Of a stretch of 64,000 bases of DNA, positions 19,127 to 27,773 are shown piece after piece; position 1 is the first letter of the stretch, and every line of letters begins with the position of its first letter. This DNA comes from Sutcliffiella halmapala (GTDB lineage: Bacteria; Bacillota; Bacilli; Bacillales; Bacillaceae_I): NCBI RefSeq assembly GCF_002019665.1, contig NZ_KV917375.1:194001-258000 (forward strand), given 5' to 3'. Made by a program: the position numbers and the translations under genes. Below the pieces are notes generated by a model, which was not told where the DNA came from, did no database searches, and worked only from the letters and a program-made list of their open reading frames with translations.

Positions 19127-19921
19127 CTACAAATCAACTCGAACCTCTACCCCAAAGTGATCTGACACAATCTCTTTATTTTCCCCGTTAAAAATAACGC
19201 GTGATGATGCTACTCTGACAGCCTCACTGCTTAAAATGAGGTCAATGCGTAGGTCCTGTTTATTCTCATCCCAACCGGCAATCTTACCTTTAACCGTTAC
19301 GCCAGCATCTCTTTCCGTTGCGAGCGTGAAAGTGTCAAAAAGACGTTGCTCCAAAATCAGATATTCGTAGCCTTCCCCACGGATATGAGCGCTATTGTTA
19401 AAATCTCCCATTAGAAAATATGGTTCCGATCCTTTCACATGCCTCAGAAGTTGGTCAATCTGATAACGTGCAGGCTCCTCCTCATCGTTCCACCAGCCAA
19501 GATGACAAGTATAAAAAGAAAGATCTTTTCCGCCGTACGAAACTGTCACCCCAACAATTTTCCGGGTTTTCCAGTACTCGGTGTCGACACCTTTTGAAAC
19601 AAAGAAGGAATGAGTTTTTTTAATAGGATGCTTTGTTAAAATAGCAAGTCCCTCTTCATACGTGTCGTACCCCATATGGGCGAAATCCCAGACTAACTGA
19701 TAGTCTAGGGATCCAAGCTTCTCGAGCTCTTGCTGCAGCACCAAGCCAAAGTTATTCTGCTTTATATTAGCTTGAACGATCCCAGCATTGATGCTTTGAC
19801 TAACCTCCTGAAGAGCGATGACATCGTATGCTTTTTCCTTGATGGTTTGGGCAAGATGTTGAATTTTCTCCATTTGATTCTCTTCTTGCCAGGAATGGCA
19901 ATTTAAGGTTAGTAGGTTCAT
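19127..19921 (-). CDS. Endonuclease/exonuclease/phosphatase-family hydrolase
   Basis: 264 residues with the EEP signature motifs in order: LNCHSW, ALQEVS (metal-binding Glu), CHLGWWND, MGDFNN and the terminal SDHFGVEV (catalytic His). The fold covers DNase I-like nucleases, sphingomyelinases and inositol phosphatases, so a nuclease activity should not be assumed. No signal peptide is visible. The gene starts 3 bp after the PTS gene stop and is surely co-transcribed, which suggests action on a sugar phosphate or related phosphoester. Confidence 0.85.
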   Translation of the reverse strand: MNLLTLNCHSWQEENQMEKIQHLAQTIKEKAYDVIALQEVSQSINAGIVQANIKQNNFGLVLQQELEKLGSLDYQLVWDFAHMGYDTYEEGLAILTKHPIKKTHSFFVSKGVDTEYWKTRKIVGVTVSYGGKDLSFYTCHLGWWNDEEEPARYQIDQLLRHVKGSEPYFLMGDFNNSAHIRGEGYEYLILEQRLFDTFTLATERDAGVTVKGKIAGWDENKQDLRIDLILSSEAVRVASSRVIFNGENKEIVSDHFGVEVRVDL

Positions 19922-19924
19922 TTT

Positions 19925-21565
19925 TTACGCTCCTAACAAATCTTGAATATCGGATTTAATGACATCTGCTTTTGGTCCATAAATGGCTTGGACACCTTTA
20001 TCCTTCACAATTAAGCCAAGTGCCCCATTTTCTTTCCATTTTGCTTCATTCGCAACAAGCGCACGATCTTTCACTGTTACACGAAGACGAGTCATACAAG
20101 CATCGACATCCTCAATATTATTCGCTCCACCTAGTAATTCAATAATAGCAGGTGCTAAAGAGTCAGCCTGTACACTTGCAGTAGACCCAGTAGCGCCTTC
20201 CTCTTGCTCAATATAATTTCCATTACGACCAGGAGTTGGGAAGTTAAACTTCTTAATCATGAAATTCGCAACAGCAAAGTTTAAACCAAAGAAAACGAGA
20301 CAAGCAATTACAAAGTTAACAAGGTCTAACCACAATCCAGCTTTTACAATCATTGGTGTCCGAGTCAATAGTTCGATCACACCGAAAGCATGAACACGAA
20401 TGTCAATCACATCTACAATAGCAAAAGCGAAACCAGTCATAATAGCATAGAGGACATAAAGCACAGGCGCCGCAAACATGAACATGAATTCAATTGGCTC
20501 TGTTACCCCTGTTAAAAACACAGCAAGTCCTGCAGATAAAAACATCGATTTGTATTTTTTACGCTTGTCCTTATCGACATTACGGTACATCGCGTAAGCA
20601 ATCCCAATTAAAGCTGCACATGACAGAATCATTTGTCCTACTTTGAATCGAGCAGGTACGATCTCTTTTAAAAGTGCCTCATAAGATTGAGTATCCCCAG
20701 CTGCTAAGAAGTTATTTAAATCCGCAATCCAAGCAAGCCATAACGGATCCTGTCCAGAAACTACCTGTCCTGCACTTCCACCCGTTAAAATTTGATATGT
20801 ACCACCAAGAGATGTGTAGTTCATTGGTACAGTTAACATATGATGTAAACCAAATGGTAATAATAATCGTTCTAATGCACCGAAAATAAATGGTGCGACA
20901 ATCGGTGCTGTATCACGAGAAGTCGCAATCCAACGGCCGAAATCATTTAAAAGTCCTTGAATAAAGGGCCATACGAGTGAAAGAACAATCGCAGTGATAA
21001 CAGACCCACCAATAACCACGAAAGGCACAAAGCGTTTGCCATTAAAGAACGACAAGGAATCAGGTAATTTATTATAGTTGTAAAACTTATTGAAAAGGTT
21101 TGCTCCAAGAAAACCAGCGATAATTCCGACAAATACACCCATATTTAACGCAGGGGCACCTAATACGGAAGTGAAATAATCACCAACCACTAGCTCTTGT
21201 CCAAATAAAGTAGTGAATGTTGCCTTTGGATCAGCAAGCATCGTATTATTAACACCGAAAATCGCCCCAGTAATGCGATTTATTAATACGAAGGCAATTA
21301 ACGCAGCAAATGCTCCACCTGCACGTTCCTTTGCCCATGATCCACCAATAGCTACCGCAAATAATATATGAAGATTTGTAATGATGGCCCAACCGATATC
21401 TTCCATCACTCTTGCAATCGTTTGCACAAGAACGATATCTCCACCCGTCATGCCAACCAACTTACCTAGAGAAATCATAATACCAGCAGCAGGCATAACA
21501 GCCACTACTACTAGCAATGCTTTACCGAATTTTTGCCAGAAATCAAAAGACAAAAAGTTCTTCAT
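19925..21565 (-). CDS. PTS glucose/maltose-family EIICB permease
   Basis: 546 residues. The EIIC membrane domain (about 1-430, roughly ten helices) has ALERLLLPFGLHHM and the substrate/phosphoryl motif GVTEPIEF. The EIIB domain holds phosphorylated Cys490 in DVDACMTRLRV. This is the glucose-maltose-glucosamine PTS superfamily; the exact sugar is not readable. There is no EIIA domain, but a free EIIA-Glc gene lies at 30108. AAGAAGG-type ribosome binding site precedes ATG 21565. A cre box at 21645-21660 points to carbon catabolite control. Confidence 0.9.
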   Translation of the reverse strand: MKNFLSFDFWQKFGKALLVVVAVMPAAGIMISLGKLVGMTGGDIVLVQTIARVMEDIGWAIITNLHILFAVAIGGSWAKERAGGAFAALIAFVLINRITGAIFGVNNTMLADPKATFTTLFGQELVVGDYFTSVLGAPALNMGVFVGIIAGFLGANLFNKFYNYNKLPDSLSFFNGKRFVPFVVIGGSVITAIVLSLVWPFIQGLLNDFGRWIATSRDTAPIVAPFIFGALERLLLPFGLHHMLTVPMNYTSLGGTYQILTGGSAGQVVSGQDPLWLAWIADLNNFLAAGDTQSYEALLKEIVPARFKVGQMILSCAALIGIAYAMYRNVDKDKRKKYKSMFLSAGLAVFLTGVTEPIEFMFMFAAPVLYVLYAIMTGFAFAIVDVIDIRVHAFGVIELLTRTPMIVKAGLWLDLVNFVIACLVFFGLNFAVANFMIKKFNFPTPGRNGNYIEQEEGATGSTASVQADSLAPAIIELLGGANNIEDVDACMTRLRVTVKDRALVANEAKWKENGALGLIVKDKGVQAIYGPKADVIKSDIQDLLGA

Positions 21566-21644
21566 TTTAACAACCTTCTTTCTTAATAGTAATCTATAAA
21601 ACTTGTAAACGAATTCATTTGTATTCGATTTAGTTGCTCAATAT

Positions 21645-21660
21645 GTGCAACCGTTTGCAT
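21645..21660. promoter_or_regulatory. CcpA cre box of the PTS operon
   Basis: GTGCAACCGTTTGCAT matches 15 of 16 positions of WTGNAANCGNWWNCAW. It lies 80 bp upstream of the EIICB start, in the promoter region. Confidence 0.75.
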
Positions 21661-21871
21661 TTTTCTATTGTATGAGATAATCCTCCACAACGCAAGATAA
21701 AAATACACTTTTATATAAAATAAACGCAGTTAACATATTAGTAAAAAGTAGTATATCAAGAAAATTAAATATAGATGAAATAGTCTTACTTTGCTGTATT
21801 ACCTATACATACCTTGGGAAAAACAGTACACTATGATTCGTACTATTGTATAACAAAGGAGTTTATATATA

Positions 21872-22369
21872 ATGAAAAAATGGATGAGCATATTTATAGC
21901 AACTGTACTAAGCATAGGGATATTAACTGGTTGTGGTACAGAAAATAATACTGATACAAAAGATAATGAAACAAACAACGCAAATCAAGAAAATCAAGAT
22001 ATTCCTTTATTGGTTGGATTACAAATGGAAATGATTGATACGATTCGTAAAGATATCAAGCAAGTTACAAACTACGAGGCAACCGGCGATGAAGCATTAC
22101 AAGAAGAGGCTGTCACAACAAGCAAAAAAATTGCGAATGAGCTCCGTGGAATCGAAATTCCTTCTGAGCTAAGCGATGAATTGCAAGCTGGCATGAAGGA
22201 TTCTGTAGAACTATTGGCTATCTATTTCGAAGAGCGTGCAGCTGCTTTAACAGCTGATCCAGACTATACAGAAATGGAAGCAGCATTTGCAGCATTTCAC
22301 AAGAAAATTGGTGCAACATTTGAAAAGGCAGGCTTACATGCACCAAACTTTGAAAAAGATGTTATTTAA
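21872..22369 (+). CDS. Small secreted lipoprotein
   Basis: 165 residues. The first 22 form a lipoprotein signal peptide: Lys-rich start, hydrophobic core, lipobox LTGC with lipidated Cys21. A Asn/Thr/Asp-rich linker follows, then a mainly helical domain without recognised motif. AAAGGAG upstream supports ATG 21872. The stop codon lies within the 8-bp target duplication of a short mobile element, which separates the gene from the terminator hairpin at 22578-22610. Its function is unknown. Confidence 0.8.
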   Translation: MKKWMSIFIATVLSIGILTGCGTENNTDTKDNETNNANQENQDIPLLVGLQMEMIDTIRKDIKQVTNYEATGDEALQEEAVTTSKKIANELRGIEIPSELSDELQAGMKDSVELLAIYFEERAAALTADPDYTEMEAAFAAFHKKIGATFEKAGLHAPNFEKDVI

Positions 22370-22563
22370 TAAGGCTCTTTTCGTAAAGATTGTTGTTTTA
22401 AGCTGGTAAAAAGTCGGCATTTGGACTTTTTACCGTCATTTTGCTTAGAAAATAGAAGAAAGGCCCTCGATTACATGATGGAAAAGAGCACGATTGCAAT
22501 GATAATGACGGGTTGATTCTATTTACGAAAAGCAACAAAGTATGCGAAAACTGCCTTTAATAA
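22365..22563. mobile_element. Short non-autonomous inverted-repeat element (MITE) with 8-bp target duplication
   Basis: Element 22373-22555 (183 bp) is bounded by TTTAATAA on both sides (22365-22372 and 22556-22563), an exact 8-bp duplication. Its ends are imperfect inverted repeats of about 27 bp: the left begins GGCTCTTTTCGTAAAG and the right, reversed, GGCAGTTTTCGCATAC, both continuing to TTGTTG and a T-rich run. No transposase is encoded. GG-starting ends and 8-bp AT-rich duplications fit ISL3-family mobilisation (inference). An internal hairpin GGTAAAAAGTC / GGACTTTTTACC lies at 22405-22434. Confidence 0.8.
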
Positions 22564-22577
22564 TTATTAGGTTAGAA

Positions 22578-22610
22578 AGCCACTTACCGAGTTATGGTAG
22601 GTGGTTTTTT
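22578..22610 (+). terminator. Terminator, probably originally of the lipoprotein gene
   Basis: Stem CCACTTACC / GGTAGGTGG (one G-T pair) followed by six T. The inserted element now lies between it and the gene. Confidence 0.75.
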
Positions 22611-22659
22611 ATTATAGGAAAGTGAATGCAATAATCCGGGAAATAAAAAATGTCAAAGT

Positions 22660-22676
22660 AGCGGTGTTTAACAGAG
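22660..22676 (+). repeat. Solo end of the palindromic repeat family
   Basis: AGCGGTGTTTAACAGAG is identical over 17 nt to the right end of copy D (50988-51004). The rest of the repeat is absent. Confidence 0.55.
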
Positions 22677-22765
22677 TACATAAAAAAAGAAAATACTTAG
22701 CAATCCGAAAGACTTGCTGAAATCCAAGTTTCGTGATAGGATTTATCTAAATTAATAGTTAATTT

Positions 22766-22919
22766 TCTTATCCAGAGAGGTGGAGGGACTGGCCCGATGA
22801 AACCCGGCAACCGCACAAATTAGTGTAGGTGCTAACTCCAGCAAGACAAGCGTTCTTGGCAGATAAGCAGATGTTACGGGATACTACTCAAACTTCTTCT
22901 TATCGGGGAAGTTTTTTTG
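22766..22919 (+). promoter_or_regulatory. SAM-I (S-box) riboswitch with terminator
   Basis: Conserved S-box blocks appear in order: CTTATCCAGAGAGGTGGAGG, GGCCCGATGAAACCCGGCAA, GGTGCTAACTCCAGCAAG and the closing GATAAG (aptamer about 22766-22868). A terminator stem AAACTTC / GAAGTTT with a T-run ends at 22919. When SAM is plentiful the terminator forms, so the downstream gene is expressed under methionine/sulfur limitation. Confidence 0.95.
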
Positions 22920-22955
22920 TTTATCAGAACAATTCAAAAGAGGGGAAGAATCAGA

Positions 22956-23984
22956 ATGAAGTTTGGTTTTTGGTTACCTATTTTTGGCGGTTGGTTGAGG
23001 AATGTTGAGGATGAAAACATGCCCGCAACCTTTGATTATGCAAAAAAAGTGATTCAACAGGCAGAAAAGCTAGGTTATGATACGACATTAATTGCGGAAT
23101 TATTTTTAAATGATATTAAGGGTCCTGAGGAAGACAGTCTTGATGCTTGGTCGACTGCTGCGGCATTAGCGGCGGTGACAGAGAAAATAGAAATTATGGC
23201 GGCGATTCGGCCTGGGTTTCATAATCCGGCGATTGCAGCAAAAGCGGCAGCGAATATCGATCACATTAGTAATGGGCGCTTTACGCTGAATGTGGTTTCT
23301 GCTTGGTGGGAAGAAGAGGCAAGACAATATGGCGGAATTTTCACCGAGCATGACGAGCGATATGAGCGAACAAAAGAATTTATTGATGTGCTAAAAGGCC
23401 TGTGGAGTGAGGATTCCTTCAGCTATGACGGAAAGTATTATCAGCTAAAGGATACGAAGCTTTTCCCGAAACCAGTGCAACGACCAAATCCAATTCTTTA
23501 TGCTGGCGGGGAAAGTCCAAAAGGAAAAGAAGTGATTTCTTCCTATTGTGATGCTTATGTCATGCATGGTGGAACAGTAGAAGAGGTATCAGAGAAAATA
23601 GCAGATATGAAACAGAGGAGAGTGCAAACAAATAATCCGCCTTTTCAATCCTTTGGGATGGCTGCTTACATCGTTTGTCGTGACTCAGAGGAAGAAGTAC
23701 AAGAGGAGCTAGCTAGAATTACTAATGTAAAAGAATCAAGTGCATATGCGGGATTCAAGGATTTTACTAGCAAATCGCAGCTGGAGCAACAGATTCAGCT
23801 ACAAGACTATTCTGTGTCAAATAGAGGACTGCGTCCCAACTTAGTAGGAACTCCGGAAAAGATTGCGGAGAAGATAAAAGAATATGAAGCGGCAGGTGTG
23901 GATCTATTGCTTCTCCAATTCTCCCCGCAACTAGAAGAAATGGAGCGTTTTGCAAAGCAAGTTATGCCTCTAGTAAATAGATAG
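22956..23984 (+). CDS. LLM-class FMN-dependent monooxygenase under SAM riboswitch control
   Basis: 342 residues of the bacterial luciferase-like TIM-barrel fold: FGFWLPIFGGW at the N terminus, ISNGRFTLNVVSAWW in the centre, TPEKIAEKIKEYEAAGVD near the end. This pattern is that of alkanesulfonate/dimethylsulfone-type monooxygenases, which use FMNH2 and oxygen to release sulfite or a sulfinate from organosulfur compounds. The SAM riboswitch directly upstream supports a sulfur-scavenging role. ATG 22956 follows GAGGGG; upstream in-frame codons lie in the riboswitch tail. No flavin reductase gene is adjacent. Confidence 0.88.
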   Translation: MKFGFWLPIFGGWLRNVEDENMPATFDYAKKVIQQAEKLGYDTTLIAELFLNDIKGPEEDSLDAWSTAAALAAVTEKIEIMAAIRPGFHNPAIAAKAAANIDHISNGRFTLNVVSAWWEEEARQYGGIFTEHDERYERTKEFIDVLKGLWSEDSFSYDGKYYQLKDTKLFPKPVQRPNPILYAGGESPKGKEVISSYCDAYVMHGGTVEEVSEKIADMKQRRVQTNNPPFQSFGMAAYIVCRDSEEEVQEELARITNVKESSAYAGFKDFTSKSQLEQQIQLQDYSVSNRGLRPNLVGTPEKIAEKIKEYEAAGVDLLLLQFSPQLEEMERFAKQVMPLVNR

Positions 23985-24065
23985 GTGACATGCTTTGCCC
24001 ACACGTAATGATACATACAAGCATATCCTTTGCTAATAGAGACGCTATAAATGGAGGGAAATCAG

Positions 24066-25001
24066 ATGAAAAAAATATATATCATCCATGAAAATAAAGA
24101 GTGGACCACACATTTAACTAATAGATTAGAAGAATTAGAGGTACCTTATGAAGAGTGGCATCTAGACGAAGGAGTGGTGCCTTTATTCGAAGCACCTCCA
24201 GAAGGGATTTTTTACAATCGCATGAGTGCCTCATCGCATACAAGAGATCATCGGTTTGCACCTGAGTTGACTGGGGCCGTATTATCATGGCTAGAGTACC
24301 ATGAACGTAAGGTGTTTAATGGGAGTCGGGCACTTCAATTAGAGCTCAGTAAAGTAAATCAGTATACAGCACTAGAGAAACATGATATCCAAACACCGAA
24401 GACTATTGCGGCAGTTGGAAAACCTAATATTCTAGAAGCGGCAAAAAGCTTAGGAGCTAACGCTTTTATTACGAAGCATAATCGTGCAGGAAAAGGATTA
24501 GGGGTGCAGCTATTTCATTCGACAGCAAGCTTGGAAGACTATTTATATGGTCCAACCTTTGAAGAGCCGGTGGATGGGATTACTCTTATTCAAGAATATA
24601 TTGAATCTCCAGAGTCCTATATTACACGATGTGAATTTGTTGGCGGGAAGTTTCTATATGCGGTTCAAGTAGATACATCGGAAGGGTTTGAGCTTTGCCC
24701 AGCGGATGCATGTCAAATCGGCGATCTTTTCTGTCCAGTTGGTGAGGAAGTAGCGGAAAAGCCGAAGTTTCAAATTATCGAGGACTTTGCAGATCCAATC
24801 ATTGAAAAGTACGAAGCCTTCCTTAACACAAACCAAATTCAAGTGGCAGGTATAGAATTTATCCGTAACGCAAAGGGAGAAATCTTCACTTACGACGTAA
24901 ATACAAACACCAACTACAATGCAGAAGCAGAAAAGCTTGCAGGAAAGTTTGGGATGTTAGAATTGGCGAAGATTTTAAAAAAAGAGTGGAAGAAAGCATA
25001 A
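24066..25001 (+). CDS. ATP-grasp (RimK-like) ligase
   Basis: 311 residues. The middle and C-terminal parts fit the ATP-grasp fold: AFITKHNRAGKGLGVQLF (nucleotide-binding Lys and glycine loop), ITLIQEYIES (hinge), GIEFIRNAKGEIFTYDVN with the metal-binding Asp/Asn pair near residues 275-280. RimK-like enzymes join a carboxylate to an amine using ATP; the substrate here is unknown. GGAGGG precedes ATG 24066. It lies 81 bp after the monooxygenase gene with no terminator between, so it is probably read from the same SAM-controlled transcript. Confidence 0.82.
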   Translation: MKKIYIIHENKEWTTHLTNRLEELEVPYEEWHLDEGVVPLFEAPPEGIFYNRMSASSHTRDHRFAPELTGAVLSWLEYHERKVFNGSRALQLELSKVNQYTALEKHDIQTPKTIAAVGKPNILEAAKSLGANAFITKHNRAGKGLGVQLFHSTASLEDYLYGPTFEEPVDGITLIQEYIESPESYITRCEFVGGKFLYAVQVDTSEGFELCPADACQIGDLFCPVGEEVAEKPKFQIIEDFADPIIEKYEAFLNTNQIQVAGIEFIRNAKGEIFTYDVNTNTNYNAEAEKLAGKFGMLELAKILKKEWKKA

Positions 25002-25002
25002 T

Positions 25003-25042
25003 AAATGGTGCCAGGCCCCGTGAGTGGGGCCTGGCACCATTT
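25003..25042. terminator. Bidirectional terminator with GGTGCC core
   Basis: Perfect 17-bp arms AAATGGTGCCAGGCCCC / GGGGCCTGGCACCATTT with a 6-nt loop, between convergent genes. Confidence 0.85.
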
Positions 25043-25050
25043 GGTATATA

Positions 25051-26403
25051 TTAGAAAAATAAATGCGCCATCATGGCGATAACAGGTAATGTTATTATGG
25101 TACGTAAAATAAAGATAATGAACAGATCTTTAAAGGATACAGGTATTTTTGAGCCAAGTAGTACTCCTCCAACTTCGGAAAGGTAGATGAGTTGAGTGAC
25201 CGATACACTTGCCACTACGAAGCGCGTTAGTTCACTTTCTATTTCAGCACCAATAACAGATGGTAAGAACATATCTGCAAAGCCAACCATTAATGTTTCA
25301 GAGGCTTCTTTTGCAAATGGTATTTGTAGTAATTCTAATAATGGAATAAATGGCATTCCGAGCCAAGCGAATAATGGTGTGTTTTCTGCAAGGATTAGTG
25401 CAATTGTACCAAAAGCCATAACAATTGGCGCTACTCCCATCCACATATCAAGAACATTCTTTCCACCATCGGTAAAGAACTTTCCTACGTATTTATTTAG
25501 TGAAGCACGTTCAATAGCTTTTTTATAGCCCCATCTTAATGGGGAATAACCTTTTGGAACAAGATCTTTATCTTGTTTTTCCTCACCATTAAAATATGTA
25601 TCGGCCTTCCAGGATAAAGGGGGAATCCTTGGCATAATAATAGCTGCAACCAACCCAGATAATGTGACAGTTGCATAAAATGGTACAAACATTGCTCCTA
25701 ATCCAACTTGGGAGATAACGATTAGACTAAAGGTAATCGATACAACGGAAAAGGTTGTTCCAATAACAGCGGCTTCTCTCTTTGTATAATATCCTTCTTC
25801 ATATTGTTTACTAGTTAATAAAACCCCGATGGTCCCGTCCCCAAGCCAAGAAGCTATAGTGTCGATTGAGGATCGACCAGGTAAGGTGAATATAGGTCGC
25901 ATCACCTTGGTTAGCAAGGCACCAAAAAATTCTAATAATCCAAAGTTTAATAATAAGGGCAAAAATAATCCAGCAAATAAGAATACAGTTAAAAGGATTG
26001 GAAGTAGTTCAAATAGTAATAATCCACCAGTAGAATCATCCCAGACGGTTTGTGGGCCTAATTTAAACAAAGTCATAATAGCGAATATCATCGCTAGCAC
26101 ACGAGTAACCGTCCAAAAGAGTGATACATTTAACAAAGAATGGAAAAATCCGCTTTTTGTTGAATGAGCTGGCTTAGCAAGCTTTGTAATTATCGTCGCA
26201 ATTGCTGTGATGGTTATTATAGCTGTCATGATATAAGGAATACTATTTCCAAGTAACCCTTGCAACGCTTGAGAAAGAATAGCAATAGGAATTGTTATTT
26301 CTTCATTATAGGAAATTGGAAACATAAATAAGCCTATCCCAAGTAGAGAGGGAATAATAAATTTTAGTATATCAATCGTACGAAATGATGTCTGAGTTTT
26401 CAA
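25051..26403 (-). CDS. YjiH-family membrane protein with nucleoside-transporter-like Gate domains
   Basis: About 450 residues with 10-12 hydrophobic segments. GDGTIGVLLTSKQYEEGYYTKREA and the later ETLMVGFADMFLP resemble the Gate regions of the YjiH and spore maturation protein group. Transport substrates of this group are not established. TTG 26403 is taken as start because AAGGAGAT lies 6 nt upstream; the ATG at 26436 has no such site. It is convergent with the ATP-grasp gene and ends at a shared hairpin. Confidence 0.8.
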   Translation of the reverse strand: MKTQTSFRTIDILKFIIPSLLGIGLFMFPISYNEEITIPIAILSQALQGLLGNSIPYIMTAIITITAIATIITKLAKPAHSTKSGFFHSLLNVSLFWTVTRVLAMIFAIMTLFKLGPQTVWDDSTGGLLLFELLPILLTVFLFAGLFLPLLLNFGLLEFFGALLTKVMRPIFTLPGRSSIDTIASWLGDGTIGVLLTSKQYEEGYYTKREAAVIGTTFSVVSITFSLIVISQVGLGAMFVPFYATVTLSGLVAAIIMPRIPPLSWKADTYFNGEEKQDKDLVPKGYSPLRWGYKKAIERASLNKYVGKFFTDGGKNVLDMWMGVAPIVMAFGTIALILAENTPLFAWLGMPFIPLLELLQIPFAKEASETLMVGFADMFLPSVIGAEIESELTRFVVASVSVTQLIYLSEVGGVLLGSKIPVSFKDLFIIFILRTIITLPVIAMMAHLFF

Positions 26404-26535
26404 AGTAAGATCTCCTTGTGCGTAAATATACAACATTAGTTATTTTAATACAATTCGATTGTTTTTCAAAGGTAGTTATTGGAAAACGAAGATATTCCCT
26501 CTTTTTCTTTCCCTAAAACCAGTTAGTTAAAACAT

Positions 26536-26582
26536 AAAAAAGAGATAATAGATTCGCCTCAGTGGGCAAAATCTACTATCTC
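26536..26582 (-). terminator. Terminator of the HD-GYP gene
   Basis: Minus strand GAGATAGTAGATT / AATCTATTATCTC followed by a T-run. One arm overlaps the last codons of the gene. Confidence 0.75.
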
Positions 26583-27590
26583 GATATCTTTACGTTTTCG
26601 TAAATCAATATAGTGATCATCGATTCTGATAATAGGTAAGTGTGGTTCATCAGCATGTACAAAAATTATTTCAGCGAGCTGTCCATTATTTAGAATAACC
26701 ATATCTTGAATATGATTAGAGAGAATACATCGTACAAATGGATAGACAATCGCAGGGTTTAGTCTATTGTAGCTAGCTTCTTGAATTAAAATTTTTGTTG
26801 TGACAAATAAATTCTGTTTTGGGCGATAGCTCCTTTCTGAAGAGAGCGCATCATACATATCCGCAACGGAAAGAATTTGGACAAAGTATGGGATTTTTTC
26901 ATGCTTGAGACGTGTTGGGTACCCACTTCCATCTAATCGTTCATGGTGTAATAAAGCACCTTGGAGGATTAGGGGGTCGATGGATTTATTTATACGTAAT
27001 AGTTCATAGCCGAATGTCGTGTGTTTCTGGATTTCGTTCCATTCACTCTCCGTCAAGCGGCCAGGCTTGTGTAAGATATTTTTATCAATTAAAAGTTTTC
27101 CTACATCATGGAAAAGTCCCATTTGTCCTAGAAGCTTGATTTTCTCTCTATCGAGGCCTAGAATTTTTCCAATGAGAGAGGCATAGAGTCCGACGTTTAA
27201 ACTATGCGTATAGGTAGAATTATCGTGGTTTTTGACTTGTTGAATATAGCTAATGAAAACAGGATCTTCAAAGAAGCGATCCACCAAGGGAGCGAGCAAC
27301 TGGTTAATTTCTTCTATAGGCGGTAACTTTTCTTTTTCTAACTTTAAAAAAACAGTTCGAAAAGCATTAACACTGTTTTGGTAGATGGTTTTTACATGCT
27401 CAAAATAGTCATTTGAGTGATGAGTAGGTTGTTCGATTAATAACGTGTGGTCAAAGGAATAATTATGTTTTTGCAAACTCTCCACATGTTTTTGAGTTAA
27501 AATAGTCCCTTTTTTTAACAAAAGGTTTCCAGATACAGAATAGATGTCGTCTATTAGGATTTTGCCGATATGTCTTGAGGAAATTTTCAT
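26559..27590 (-). CDS. HD-GYP domain protein, likely cyclic-di-nucleotide phosphodiesterase
   Basis: 343 residues. The C-terminal two thirds carry the HD-GYP motifs: His130 in THSLNVGLYA, HDVGK at 161-165, HHERLDGSGYP at 215-225 with the GYP signature intact, and an ADMYDAL helix after it. The N-terminal ~110 residues have no recognised domain. Intact HD-GYP proteins hydrolyse cyclic di-GMP or related nucleotides. There is no receiver or membrane region, so the input signal is unclear. The ribosome binding site is a modest GCGGGG. It is a monocistronic gene. Confidence 0.88.
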   Translation of the reverse strand: MKISSRHIGKILIDDIYSVSGNLLLKKGTILTQKHVESLQKHNYSFDHTLLIEQPTHHSNDYFEHVKTIYQNSVNAFRTVFLKLEKEKLPPIEEINQLLAPLVDRFFEDPVFISYIQQVKNHDNSTYTHSLNVGLYASLIGKILGLDREKIKLLGQMGLFHDVGKLLIDKNILHKPGRLTESEWNEIQKHTTFGYELLRINKSIDPLILQGALLHHERLDGSGYPTRLKHEKIPYFVQILSVADMYDALSSERSYRPKQNLFVTTKILIQEASYNRLNPAIVYPFVRCILSNHIQDMVILNNGQLAEIIFVHADEPHLPIIRIDDHYIDLRKRKDIEIVDFAH

Positions 27591-27773
27591 AGAGTTCTAC
27601 CCCGCCTAAACAAAAGTAATGCCTTTATTATAATAGATTGTCCCATTATTTAATAGAAAAATTTACACTTTTCTAAATATTAGCTTAATGTTATCGAGGT
27701 ATAATAGTTGAAATGGGAAGCAAGATTACTTAGGATAGGGAAAAGAGTTATTTCTACATAAGAGGTGAACGAA

